A stretch of 64,000 nt of DNA from Halalkalicoccus sp. CGA53 (GTDB taxonomy: Archaea > Halobacteriota > Halobacteria > Halobacteriales > Halalkalicoccaceae), in NCBI RefSeq assembly GCF_036429475.1, contig NZ_CP144125.1, positions 2,232,001-2,296,000 on the forward strand, given 5' to 3'. Positions within the stretch are counted from its first letter, which is position 1. Every line of letters begins with the position of its first letter. The notes beneath the pieces were generated by a model. It did not search any database and was not told the origin of the DNA. It saw nothing but the letters and a program-made list of their open reading frames with translations. The translations under genes and the position numbers were made by a program. This document shows positions 52,366-61,835 of the stretch, in pieces.

Positions 52366-53817
52366 ATGAGCGAGTTCCGTCAGAACTACGTCGACGGCGA
52401 GTGGAGCGACTCCGAAGGCGGAGACACTTTCGAGAGTACGAACCCGGCCGACACGGGCGACGTGATCGGCGAGTACCAGCGATCGACCGCGACGGACGCC
52501 GAACGGGCGGTCGAGGCGGCCGACGCCGCGAGCGAGGAGTGGGCGACCACGCCGGGGCCGGAGCGGGGAGGGTACCTCCGGCGGGTCGCGGCCGAACTCG
52601 ACTCGCGGCGCGACGAGCTGACCGAGACGCTCGTCCGCGAGGAGGGGAAGGCGCGGCCCGAGGCCGCCGGCGAGGTCGGCCGCGCGGTCGACATCTTCTA
52701 CTACTACGCCGAGAAGGCCCGTGACCGCGGCGGCGAGGTGCGCCAGCCGAGCGGTCGGAACAAGCGCCTGTACACGAGAGAGGAGCCGATCGGGGTCGCC
52801 TCCGTCATCACGCCGTGGAACTACCCGATCGCGATCCCCGCCTGGAAGATCGCACCGGCGCTGGCCGCCGGCAACGCCGTCGTCTGGAAGCCCGCGACGC
52901 TCACTCCCGAGATCGCGACGAAGCTGACCGAGTGTGTCGACGCCGCGGACCTGCCCGACGGTGTCCTGAACCTCCTCACCGGCTCCGGGAGCGATCTCGG
53001 CGAGCCGCTGACCACCCACGACGCGGTCGACGCCGTCTCGTTCACCGGCAGCACCGACGTCGGAAAGCGGGTCTACGGGGACGCGACCGACGAGGAAAAG
53101 CGCGTCCAGACGGAGATGGGCGGGAAGAATCCAGCAGTGGTCTGTGCGTCGGCCGATCCATCCGATGCCGCCGAGATAGTCGCGGCCGGCGGCTTCGGCG
53201 TCACCGGCCAGGCGTGTACCGCGACCTCGCGTGCGATCGTCCACGAGTCCGTCCACGACGAGTTCGTCTCGGCGCTGGTCGAGGAGGCCGAATCGATCGA
53301 GATCGGTCCCGGCCTCGACGGCTACGGGATGGGCCCGCAGGTCGACGAGAGCGAACTCGAGTCGACGCTCGAGTACGTCGAGATCGGCGAGGAGGAGGGC
53401 GGCACGATCGAGACCGGCGGCGGCACGCCCGACGGCGACCGGTACGAGGACGGCTTCTTCGTCGAGCCGACGGTCGTCACCGACGTCGATCCCGATAGCA
53501 CGCTCGGTCAGGAGGAGGTGTTCGGGCCGGTCGTCGCGGTGATGGCCGTCTCCGACTTCGACGAGGCGATGGCTGTCGCCAACGGCGTCGATTACGGCCT
53601 CTCGGCGAGCGTGATCAGCGACAGCAACGAGGAGATCGGCCGGTTCGTCGACGAGATCGAGGCGGGGGTCGTGAAGGTGAACGAGAAGTCGACCGGCCTC
53701 GACCTCCACGTACCCTTCGGCGGGTTCAAGGACTCGTCTTCGGAGACCTACCGCGAACAGGGCGACGCGGGCTACGACTTCTTCTCGATCACGAAGACGG
53801 TCTATCATAACTACTGA
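52366..53817 (+). CDS. aldehyde dehydrogenase, probable 2-oxoglutarate semialdehyde dehydrogenase
   Basis: A 483-residue enzyme. Catalytic Cys284 in GQACTATSR, Glu250 in QTEMGGKNP, cofactor motif FTGSTDVG. Similar haloarchaeal enzymes (XacF) convert 2-oxoglutarate semialdehyde to 2-oxoglutarate at the end of oxidative pentose degradation, which suits the dehydratases around it. That substrate is inferred. A TATA-like CCCCTAACC (about 52334-52342) gives a near-leaderless start. Confidence 0.92.
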   Translation: MSEFRQNYVDGEWSDSEGGDTFESTNPADTGDVIGEYQRSTATDAERAVEAADAASEEWATTPGPERGGYLRRVAAELDSRRDELTETLVREEGKARPEAAGEVGRAVDIFYYYAEKARDRGGEVRQPSGRNKRLYTREEPIGVASVITPWNYPIAIPAWKIAPALAAGNAVVWKPATLTPEIATKLTECVDAADLPDGVLNLLTGSGSDLGEPLTTHDAVDAVSFTGSTDVGKRVYGDATDEEKRVQTEMGGKNPAVVCASADPSDAAEIVAAGGFGVTGQACTATSRAIVHESVHDEFVSALVEEAESIEIGPGLDGYGMGPQVDESELESTLEYVEIGEEEGGTIETGGGTPDGDRYEDGFFVEPTVVTDVDPDSTLGQEEVFGPVVAVMAVSDFDEAMAVANGVDYGLSASVISDSNEEIGRFVDEIEAGVVKVNEKSTGLDLHVPFGGFKDSSSETYREQGDAGYDFFSITKTVYHNY

Positions 53818-53901
53818 ACCGAGACAGTCCTCGACCGACCGTCGTGTCGGGAGGGAGTCCGTTCCCCGAACCGTTATACCCGCCCCTTCCGAGGCGTCGT
53901 C

Positions 53902-55167
53902 ATGACGGACTCGAAGTACCGAAGGTTAGTCGCGGAGATGAAAGGTGGCATCGGGTGGCGCGACCTCCGGTTAGAGGGTGAACGCCGGGATCCCGACCGC
54001 GACGTCTCGATCACCGGGATCGACTGCGTCGTCGTGGAGGGGAACTTCCCGTGGAACCTGCTCGTCGTCCACACTGACGCCGGCGTCTACGGCCTCGGCG
54101 AGGCCTTTACCGGACCGGCAGTCGAGTTCGTCGAGTTCCTCGAACCGGGGCTGATCGGCCAGAACCCGTTCGACGTCGACCGGCTCGTCGAGCACATGAC
54201 CCAGCTCGTCTCGGGGCTCGGCGGCACCGGCGGGTACGCGCAGGCTGCCGTCAGTGGGATCGGGATCGCGCTGTGGGACGCCGTGGGGAAGCTCACCGAC
54301 CTCCCGGTCTACCAGCTGCTCGGCGGCAAGTACCGCGACGAGGTGACCATCTACGCCGACTGCCACGCCGGGGAGGCGCTCGCGGGCGCGACGACGCTCG
54401 ATCCGAGGGAGATCTACTCGCCGGAGGCGTACGCGGCGGCGGCACGCGAGGTCGTCGACGAGGGGTACTCGGCGCTGAAGTTCGACCTCGACGTGAAGGT
54501 CGCTCCCGCCGACACCGCGACCAGGCGGCTCTCGAACGCCGCGATCGACCACAAGGTCGCGATCGTCGAGGCCGTCCGGGAGGAGATCGGCTACGAGTCG
54601 GTCCTGGGCTTCGACCTCCACTGGAACTTCTCGGTCGAGACCGCGAAGAAGATCGCACGGCGGCTCGAACCGTACGAGCTCGACTGGCTCGAGGACCCGG
54701 TGCCGCCCGAGAGCCCCGAAACCCATCGGGAGGTCCGGGAGTTCACGTCGACGCCGATCCTCGCGGGGGAGAACCTCGTCCGGGTGGAGGGGTTCGTCCC
54801 GTTCCTGACGGCGGGCGCGCTCGACGTCATCGCCCCGGACATCCAGAAGTGCGGCGGGCTGCTCGAGTTCAGGAAGATCGCCTCGCTCGCCGACGCCTAC
54901 GGCGTCCCCGTCGCCCCGCACAACATCTCGACGCCGATCGGGACGATGGGCAGCGTCCACGTCGCGGCGACGGTGCCGAACGCGTTCGCCCTCGAGTACC
55001 ACGCCCGCGAGGTGCCGTGGTGGGACGACCTCCACACGAACGACGAACCGCTCATAACCGATGGCACGATCGACGTCCCCGAAGCGCCCGGGCTGGGCGT
55101 CGACTTGAACCTCGACCGGGTGAACGAAGAGCTGGCTCCTGGACAGGACCGGCTCGAACTGCCGTGA
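53902..55167 (+). CDS. enolase-superfamily aldonate dehydratase (xylonate/gluconate type)
   Basis: A 421-residue protein. The motif SALKFDLDVK gives Lys-x-Asp as seen in archaeal gluconate/xylonate dehydratases; metal ligands are in GFDLHWNF, WLEDPVPPE and ILAGENL; the Asp-His pair is in IAPDIQKCGG and VAPHNISTP. It should turn a sugar acid into the 2-keto-3-deoxy acid, like XacD of Haloferax. It follows the aldehyde dehydrogenase gene by 84 bases on the same strand, and the FAH dehydratase gene is convergent. Confidence 0.88.
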   Translation: MTDSKYRRLVAEMKGGIGWRDLRLEGERRDPDRDVSITGIDCVVVEGNFPWNLLVVHTDAGVYGLGEAFTGPAVEFVEFLEPGLIGQNPFDVDRLVEHMTQLVSGLGGTGGYAQAAVSGIGIALWDAVGKLTDLPVYQLLGGKYRDEVTIYADCHAGEALAGATTLDPREIYSPEAYAAAAREVVDEGYSALKFDLDVKVAPADTATRRLSNAAIDHKVAIVEAVREEIGYESVLGFDLHWNFSVETAKKIARRLEPYELDWLEDPVPPESPETHREVREFTSTPILAGENLVRVEGFVPFLTAGALDVIAPDIQKCGGLLEFRKIASLADAYGVPVAPHNISTPIGTMGSVHVAATVPNAFALEYHAREVPWWDDLHTNDEPLITDGTIDVPEAPGLGVDLNLDRVNEELAPGQDRLELP

Positions 55168-55248
55168 GACTGGAACCGGAACATACTACGGGAGTACGCT
55201 CGCCAGGGGGCTGGGCCTGCTACGAGCCGTCGAGAACGCAGCGAAGAA

Positions 55249-56115
55249 TCAGACGTCGACGACGTCGTTCTCCAGCGTCCCGATCCCCTCGATCTCGATC
55301 GAGACGCGATCGCCCTCGCGGAGCGTGAACGACTCGGGCGGGACGAGCGAGGTGCCCGTGAGCAGGACCGCCGTCTCGGGCACCGCCTGGTGGGCCGTGT
55401 AACACTCGACGAGCTCGTCGCAGGTTCTGACCATCTCGCCGGTGTTCGTCGACTCCTCGTACTCCACCTCGGCGTCGCGGGTGATCGTCATCGACATCTC
55501 GAGGTCGTGGGGATCCCCGATCGAGGTCGCGGAGACGACCGCCGGGCCGAGCGAACAGCACCGGTCGTAGACCTTCGCCTGCGGGAGATACAGCGGGTTC
55601 CTCCCCTCGATCGACCGACTGCTCACGTCGTTGCCGATCGTGTAGCCGACGACCTCCCCGCCGAGGAGGACGACACCCAACTCGGGTTCGGGGACGTTCC
55701 ACTCCGAGTCCGAACGCACGCCGACGGCCTCTCCGGGGCCGACGATCCGCGAGGGGGTCGCCTTGAAGAAGATCTCCGGGCGCTCGGACTCGTAGACGTC
55801 AAGGTAGATCTCGGGCATCCCGCTCTCGGCCTCGCGTGCGGCCTCGCTGATCTCGTAGGTCACCCCCGCGGCCCACACCTCCGCCGGAACGACCGGCAGC
55901 GACAGCCCGCCGCCAGCCGGCTCGTCGACGGCCGTCGCGTCGTCGAGGTGGCGTGCTACGATCTCGTCGATCGGCTCCTTCGCGATGCGCGCCGCCCGTG
56001 CGAGGTCGAAGAACGTGTCCAGTCCGGCGTTCGTACTCGTGAGGTCGTACGCCTCCCGTCCGTTCGTGGCGACGAGACGCGGTGGGTGGCCCACGCCCTG
56101 CTGGTAGTAACGCAT
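55249..56115 (-). CDS. FAH-family 2-keto-3-deoxy-pentonate dehydratase-like protein
   Basis: A 288-residue FAH-fold protein. VWAAGVTYEISEAAREAESG, IFFKATPSRIVGPGEAV, NVPEPELGVVL (metal Glu), GYTIGNDVSSRSIEG and GTSLVPPESFTL match the group that includes haloarchaeal XacE and Sulfolobus KdaD, which dehydrate 2-keto-3-deoxy-xylonate or arabonate to 2-oxoglutarate semialdehyde. With the adjacent aldonate dehydratase and aldehyde dehydrogenase it would complete a Weimberg-type route. The start MRYYQQGVG is the family start. Confidence 0.88.
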   Translation of the reverse strand: MRYYQQGVGHPPRLVATNGREAYDLTSTNAGLDTFFDLARAARIAKEPIDEIVARHLDDATAVDEPAGGGLSLPVVPAEVWAAGVTYEISEAAREAESGMPEIYLDVYESERPEIFFKATPSRIVGPGEAVGVRSDSEWNVPEPELGVVLLGGEVVGYTIGNDVSSRSIEGRNPLYLPQAKVYDRCCSLGPAVVSATSIGDPHDLEMSMTITRDAEVEYEESTNTGEMVRTCDELVECYTAHQAVPETAVLLTGTSLVPPESFTLREGDRVSIEIEGIGTLENDVVDV

Positions 56116-56186
56116 ACCCGAACTGATGTTACCGCTATCACAAATATCTATCTCTGGTGGAGTCGGGAGGATGCGCTCTCCGTGGA

Positions 56187-56966
56187 TCAGAGCGCGGACT
56201 GGATGAACCCACAGTCGACGGTCAGGATCTCCCCCCGCACGTAACGTGAGGCGTCCGAGGCGAGATAGATCGCGGCCCCGCCGATGTCCACGGGTTCCCC
56301 GATCCGATCCTCGTACGTCCGTTCGGTGACCGCTTCGTACCGGTCGGTCCCGGGCGCGTACGTCCCTCTCGTCTGCTCGGTGACGATGAACCCCGGACGG
56401 ATGGCGTTCACCCGGACGGCCGGTGCGAGCTCTCGGGCGCTGACGCGCGTGAGCGCGTCGATTCCCGCTTTCGCGGCGGAGTACGCCGCCAGCTCGTCGA
56501 TCGCCGTCACCGACGAGGCGGAGGAGATGTTGATGATACTCCCGACACCCCCACGTGTCAGCGCATCGGCGAACACCTGGGTCGCACGCCTCGGGCCGTC
56601 GAGCTGGACGTCGAACACCCGATCCCACTCCTCGTCGGTCACCTCCACGAGCGACTTCCGCGCGATGGCGCTCGGCGAGTTGACGAGGATGTCGACGCCC
56701 CCGAACTCGTCGACCACCCGATCGCGGAGCGCGACGAGCGACTCGCGATCGGTGACGTCACAGGTGGCCCGAACCGTCTCGGCGCCGAGGTCCGCGAGTT
56801 CGTCCGCCGTCACCTCGACACGCGATTCGCTCCGGCTCGTCGGAACGACGCGAGCCCCGTCCGCGGCGAACGCCGTGGCGATCCCTCGTCCGATGCCGCT
56901 CGTTCCACCGATCACGACCGCTCGTTTACCAGCGACCGAAACCGGCTCGTGTTCGTAGTCGACCAT
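56187..56966 (-). CDS. short-chain dehydrogenase/reductase
   Basis: A 259-residue SDR. VVIGGTSGIGRGIA (cofactor), NSPS in place of NNAG at about 90, catalytic Ser in NISSASSVTAI and YSAAKAG. It probably oxidises or reduces a sugar, sugar acid or hydroxy acid with NAD(P). It lies 71 bases upstream of the FAH gene on the same strand. The NNAG-to-NSPS change is seen in part of the family. Confidence 0.88.
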   Translation of the reverse strand: MVDYEHEPVSVAGKRAVVIGGTSGIGRGIATAFAADGARVVPTSRSESRVEVTADELADLGAETVRATCDVTDRESLVALRDRVVDEFGGVDILVNSPSAIARKSLVEVTDEEWDRVFDVQLDGPRRATQVFADALTRGGVGSIINISSASSVTAIDELAAYSAAKAGIDALTRVSARELAPAVRVNAIRPGFIVTEQTRGTYAPGTDRYEAVTERTYEDRIGEPVDIGGAAIYLASDASRYVRGEILTVDCGFIQSAL

Positions 56967-57397
56967 GCCTCCGAAGGGTGTGGGTTCTCCTTAGCTGCTT
57001 CTCATTCGTCCATCCGGTGGCCTCACCCGTTGCTACTGGCTTCGAATCGGTATCGATGATATGTCTGAGAGCGGTCGGTACTGGGAGGTCGTCCACGCTA
57101 CCGAAGCGTCGTCCGCTGTCGTCACAGCGAGCCGCCCGAATCGACGGAGATAGTTACCCGCTTTTCGAGGCGTCCGTAGCGTTTGCGTCGATCGCGGGGC
57201 GTGTCGACGGCACGGTCTCGTACGATAAACGGGGGCGAGGCGGAACAGACGCGCTTTCTACGAAGTATCCGCGAGTCGAAAGCGGTGATGGGTGCCGGAT
57301 ACGACCGTCGAACGGGGATTCAGCCCGACGTCGAAGCGACCGCCGGAAATCTACGCCTCCACCCGAGGTTAAGTGGATTCGACGAGAGAAGTACGGC
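56967..57397. other. 431-base gap
   Basis: No confident gene. A 30-codon frame at 57061-57153 (MSESGRYWEVVHATEAS...) looks protein-like but has no visible promoter. The final 30 bases carry the GGTTAAGTGG TATA-like element of the UspA gene. Confidence 0.4.
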
Positions 57398-57841
57398 ATG
57401 GATCGAGCATTGGCACTCGTATCGGGTACCGATACCGACAGACGTCTCCTCGCCGAAGCGGGATCCCTCGCGGGAGGCGTCGGGGCGAAACTGTTCGTCC
57501 TCGAAATCGTCGACGCGGCGGAGTACGGAGGAGACGTACAACGGAGGTCTACCGTCGGGAGACGATCGGAGAGTCCGGAGGAGGTGGCCGAGGCGGCGAG
57601 GAAGAACGCGTCGACCGTCGCCGAGGAGGTACTGTCCGATCTGGAGATCGATTACGAGGCGATCGGACTCGTCGGGGACGTCCCTGAAGACGTCCTCTCA
57701 GAGGCCGAGCGCCTCGACTGCGATCACGTCTTCGTCGTCGGACGACGACGCTCTCCCACGGGAAAGGCCATCTTCGGGGACGTCGCGCAGTCGGTCGTCC
57801 TGGGTTTCGGCGGACCCGTAACCGTTCTCCTCGAGGAGTGA
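57398..57841 (+). CDS. UspA-family universal stress protein
   Basis: A 147-residue single-domain protein. The C-terminal ATP-loop VVGRRRSPTGKAIFGDVAQS matches the G-x2-G-x9-G pattern in loosened form. Such proteins often sit beside transporters in archaea. GGTTAAGTG (57367-57375) about 27 bases before the ATG supports a leaderless start. Confidence 0.85.
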   Translation: MDRALALVSGTDTDRRLLAEAGSLAGGVGAKLFVLEIVDAAEYGGDVQRRSTVGRRSESPEEVAEAARKNASTVAEEVLSDLEIDYEAIGLVGDVPEDVLSEAERLDCDHVFVVGRRRSPTGKAIFGDVAQSVVLGFGGPVTVLLEE

Positions 57842-58019
57842 CGGACGGTGGTGGGCCGACACCGAGAACGTGGCCGTCGTCGACGAGAGAGCGGAGGGCA
57901 CGGAGCCTCGCGATCGTCGAACGACGGATGTTACGACGGCCGTAACCCTCGACACGGCCCCCGAGACGTCGGCCGGGACTTACCGCAGTCGTTGCTGGTC
58001 GAAACCTACCTCCTCGACC

Positions 58020-58938
58020 CGAGCTTCGGATCGGCCGACCACCGGGCTACCGTGACGTTCCAGGAGTTCATGGAGAGGCGGACTGATGGGCGATTTTGGG
58101 TCGACATCGCCCCAGCGGACGAACTCGCGGGCGACGTCGAGTCCATCGAGCAGGACCGTGAAGGCGCCTCGAGATGGTCAAAGTCGCCGGCGGTCATCTC
58201 GCACCGTTCTACCCGAACATCAACGCGATTTCGGTCCCGTACGCGTTTCCGAACATCGACGTCGCCAACTACGTGTTTCAACACGAGTTCGGCGACACAC
58301 TTCGAGAGGGCATCCGCGACGAACTCGGCCTCGTCTCGATCGGTAACTACGACAACGGTGGGTTTCGCGATTACAGCGCCAACGAACCGCTCACTGGTCC
58401 CGAGAGCTTCGAGGGACTGTCCATCCGGAACATGGACATCGAACCCCACATGGAGATAACCAGACAGCTCGGGGTGAATCCGGACCCTATCGACTGGACG
58501 GAACTGTACGAGGCACTGGATACGGGCGTCGTCGACGGGCAAGAGAACGCGATCCCGACGTTCCTCGCAGGTAGTCTCCAGGAGGTACAGGACTACTTCA
58601 TTCTCGATCATCACGTGTACAGCCTCACCATGACGCTGGCCAACGGCGACTGGTACGACGACCTCCACCCGACCTACCAGGAGCTGGTCGAACACGGGAT
58701 GACGCTCGGCGTGAGGGACGCAGAGCGGGTAAATCGACTCCTCCGCAACCACGGGATCGAGATCATGGAGGATGCGGGTGTCGAAGTGTACGAACCGACC
58801 GAGGACGAGATGGAAGAGTTTCAGGAGATAACCCAGGAGCCAGTCATCGACGTTATCGAGGATATCGTGGACGACCCGGGGCTCATCGACGAGCTACTGA
58901 CCGCTGCCGACGAAGCGGAGGAAGCACTCGGCATGTAG
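58020..58938 (+). pseudogene. broken TRAP DctP gene (frameshift, no signal peptide)
   Basis: The sequence is similar to the intact DctP encoded at 61836. The N-terminal part (VTFQEFMERRTDGRFWVDIAP, cited as VTFQEFMERR and GRFWVDIAPADELAGDVES) is in one frame, up to QDREGAS. The rest, from MVKVAGGHLAPFYPNINAIS (58174) to the stop, is in another. Aligning with the paralogue places a one-base deletion near 58170. The Tat signal and lipobox are missing, and upstream sequence is unrelated. It is probably a decayed duplicate; expression of the 254-residue C-terminal frame is possible but would lack export. Confidence 0.8.
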
Positions 58939-59083
58939 CGAAGACCTCGGTAGAGGCGTTCGGTCGACGCCGGGTGTCGCGGTTATCCGACTCGTTCCGG
59001 TCGCTGGTGGAAACGACGCGCGTCGCTCTCTCCTCCTGCTGTACCGATTCAAGATTTATACTCCGGTAGTACTCATCGCTGCT

Positions 59084-60097
59084 ATGACCTTTGATCTGTC
59101 TTTAGAAACCGTCCGCCAGTATCTGATCGAGTCGGGCTACGCAGCCGACACGGACGTCACGGCAACTCGGCTGGGCGGTGGCGTCTCCAACCACGTTATC
59201 ATGGCCAGAGTCGGTGGTGATTGCCTCGTCCTGAAACAACCCCTCCCCGACCTCGACGTCGCGGAGGACTGGCCTGCGGACGTCGAGCGGGTCCACAACG
59301 AAGCAGCGGCGACCCGTGTGTTCGAAACGATCCTCGATGGCACGGAGCTCGCTGCGACGGTACCCGGTGTTCTGTTCGAAGACCGGGACAATCACATCGT
59401 CGGGATGGAGTGTGCCTCCTCCGACGCACGAATGTGGAAAGAAGACCTCCTGGAGGGGACGATCGACTGTGGTGTCGCCCGTGAGGTCGGTCGGGTTCTC
59501 GGTACCGTCCACGAGGAGGCAGCGACGGATCCGGAACTACTTGCACCGTTCGAAGAGGTCTTGCCGTTCGTTCAGCTTCGAATCGACCCCTACCATCGGA
59601 TCGTCATGGATCGACATCCGGACGTGAGTGAGTACGTCGGCCAGGCGACCGAAAACCTACTCCAGTCCAGGTGGACGCTCGTTCACGGCGACTACAGCCC
59701 GAAGAACGTCCTCGTCGAAGATCGAGACGGCGGCCACGTCTGGATTCTGGACTTCGAAGTCGCTCATCGGGGGAACCCGGCGTTCGACACGGCGTTCATG
59801 CTCAATCACCTGTTTATCAAATCGATATATAACCCCGAGAAGGCCGCCGCATACCACGACGCGGCCGGGGAGTTTTTCGGCGCGTACGACGAGGCCGTCT
59901 CGTGGGATATCGAGGCCGACACGATCGAGCAGTTAGGTGTCCTCATGCTGGCGCGAGTGGACGGGAAATCGCCGGTCGAGTACGTGACTCGCGAGCGTAC
60001 GAAAGGGACCTTGAGGCGGGTCGCAAAACGGGCGCTCGTCGAGAGGGCACGGGATCTGCGGGAGTTCGAAACGATCCTGCGAGCGGAACGTGCGTGA
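59084..60097 (+). CDS. APH-fold small-molecule kinase
   Basis: A 337-residue protein of the aminoglycoside phosphotransferase / methylthioribose kinase superfamily. LVLKQPL holds the ATP-binding Lys, LVHGDYSPKNVLV is the catalytic loop (Asp and Asn), and WILDFEVAHRGNPAFD the metal-binding DFE. It should phosphorylate a hydroxyl group of a small molecule, probably what the adjacent TRAP system imports. Antibiotic resistance is unlikely. A TATA-like ATTTATACT (59053-59061) is spaced for a leaderless start. Confidence 0.85.
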   Translation: MTFDLSLETVRQYLIESGYAADTDVTATRLGGGVSNHVIMARVGGDCLVLKQPLPDLDVAEDWPADVERVHNEAAATRVFETILDGTELAATVPGVLFEDRDNHIVGMECASSDARMWKEDLLEGTIDCGVAREVGRVLGTVHEEAATDPELLAPFEEVLPFVQLRIDPYHRIVMDRHPDVSEYVGQATENLLQSRWTLVHGDYSPKNVLVEDRDGGHVWILDFEVAHRGNPAFDTAFMLNHLFIKSIYNPEKAAAYHDAAGEFFGAYDEAVSWDIEADTIEQLGVLMLARVDGKSPVEYVTRERTKGTLRRVAKRALVERARDLREFETILRAERA

Positions 60098-60288
60098 CCG
60101 AACATCCGAGTGCCCGGATGCGGGCGGTCATCGAAAACGAGTACCGAGATGCAGTCGACGTTCCGCGTCGGCTCGAACCGAGGACCGATCCGTTTGGACC
60201 GCGACCCCGAACGGGGGTGCTGTCCTGATGTGATAGATCTGGTACACTCGGAAGCCAGGTTTACATACTGAACATCCGAACTGGCCAC

Positions 60289-61554
60289 ATGCCGACGATC
60301 GAATCTATCGATGCATGGGAGGTCCTGGACTCTCGAGGAACTCCGACAGTCAGGACTCGAGTAGAGACGACGACTGGCTCGGGAACGTTCACTGTGCCCT
60401 CCGGAGCCAGTACCGGAACTCACGAAGCGGTCGAGATACGGGATGGAGACGATCGATTCGGGGGGATGGGTGTCTCCAGAGCGGTTCGTGCGGTCCGTGA
60501 GGAGCTCGCGCCAGCCGTCGTCGGATACGACGCGACCGAACAGGAGAGAATCGACGCACTGCTCGTCGCCGCCGACGGAACCGACGATCTCTCGACGTAC
60601 GGTGCGAACGCCCTACTCGCGGTTTCAGGAGGAGTCGCCCGATCGGCGGCCAGCGCCAGGGGCGAGCCGCTGTACGAGTATCTCACACCGAGCAACCCGG
60701 AGACGCTCCCTCGGCCGATGGTGAACGTAGTGAGCGGCGGGCTGCACGCCCACGGCGGCATCGCTGTTCAGGATCTGTTGGTTCTCCCGACAGCTGCAGA
60801 GACGTACAGCGAAGCGATCGAATCCGTTTGGGACGTTCGTCGGTGCGTCGAAAAACGAATCGCGGAAACCGGTACCCGGCCCTTGGTCGCGGACGAAGGG
60901 GGATTTTCCCCTCCGTTCGACCGGATAACCGACGCGTTCGAGCTGCTGTGCGCCGGGATCTCCGCCGCTGGGTTCGTACCCGCCATCGACGGGATGGCGA
61001 TCGCTGTCGACGTCGCCGCGACGCATTTTTACGATCCCGGTACCGAGCGCTACGACTTAGAAACCGAACACGACTCGCTTTCGCGCGAGGGGATGATAGC
61101 TCGATTGCTCGAATGGGTCGAGACGTATCCGATCGTTTCACTCGAGGACCCGCTCTCCGAGGACGACTGGGAGGGATGGCGCTCCCTCGCCGACCGACTT
61201 CCCGCTCACGTGCAACTGGTCGGTGACGACTTGCTGGTCACGGATCACTCCCGGGTAGACCGGGCGATCGACGAAGAAGCCGCCACGTCGGTTCTCGTGA
61301 AGATGAATCAGGCGGGAACGCTAACTCGAACGACGAAGGTTCTCGAGAGAGCGCAGAACGCTGGTCTATCGACGATCGTCTCCGCCCGGTCGGGCGAGAC
61401 GTGTGACTCTACGCTGGCCGATCTCGCCGTTGCGTACGGGTCCCGGCACCTGAAAGTCGGTTCTCTCGCACGATCGGAACGGCTGGCGAAGTACAATCGA
61501 CTGTTCGAGATCGAACGCGAACTCGGCCCGAACGTAGCCGTCGGTGGGGGATAG
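60289..61554 (+). CDS. enolase paralogue with altered active site
   Basis: A 421-residue enolase-family protein. Conserved: SGASTG loop (38-43), His153, Glu203 in DEGGFSP, metal ligands Asp241, Glu286 and Asp313, the base Lys338 in VKMNQAGTL and Lys389. Altered: the universal SHRSGET motif is SARSGET (Ala366 for yeast His373), and the acid Glu168 of yeast is Asp162 in VQDLLVL; the NIINGG stretch reads NVVSGG. It is therefore probably not a normal 2-phosphoglycerate enolase. Beside a kinase and TRAP importer it may dehydrate a phosphorylated hydroxy acid. GTTTACATAC (60258-60267) is its TATA. Confidence 0.85.
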   Translation: MPTIESIDAWEVLDSRGTPTVRTRVETTTGSGTFTVPSGASTGTHEAVEIRDGDDRFGGMGVSRAVRAVREELAPAVVGYDATEQERIDALLVAADGTDDLSTYGANALLAVSGGVARSAASARGEPLYEYLTPSNPETLPRPMVNVVSGGLHAHGGIAVQDLLVLPTAAETYSEAIESVWDVRRCVEKRIAETGTRPLVADEGGFSPPFDRITDAFELLCAGISAAGFVPAIDGMAIAVDVAATHFYDPGTERYDLETEHDSLSREGMIARLLEWVETYPIVSLEDPLSEDDWEGWRSLADRLPAHVQLVGDDLLVTDHSRVDRAIDEEAATSVLVKMNQAGTLTRTTKVLERAQNAGLSTIVSARSGETCDSTLADLAVAYGSRHLKVGSLARSERLAKYNRLFEIERELGPNVAVGGG

Positions 61555-61835
61555 ACGGTGGCGGTTACGATGACTCCCGTCGAGATCCACGGTCGTTCTC
61601 CCGTAGTTCGTTCGCACCTCTCCTCCCTGTAAGAACTCGGCGTGTGTAGGCCGATCTCACCGTATCGATGGCCCCGCGAAGGCTCGCTGTCGTCAGCTCG
61701 CGGACCTTTCGGAACTGCTGAATCTGGTGGTCGACAGTCGCCGATTCGCTGGTACGGTCCGGCTACCGGCGTCTCGTTTAATTATCAATACAATTAGGTA
61801 AAATATATATGCCTCTGAATCATTGCGGTGCGTGT
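61555..61835. other. 281-base gap with TATA element
   Basis: No gene with a start codon. The minus strand has a protein-like open stretch (VDHQIQQFRKVRELTTASLR) without an ATG, perhaps a remnant. AATATATAT (61802-61810) is the TATA of the dctP gene that follows. Confidence 0.4.

Noticed and set aside
59084-60097. Aminoglycoside resistance kinase
   Set aside because: Only the superfamily fold is shared; context is transport and metabolism and the catalytic region is closer to sugar-type kinases.
61809-61835. Upstream ATG (61809) as the start of the second DctP
   Set aside because: It overlaps the AATATATAT TATA element; the next ATG gives a normal Tat lipoprotein.
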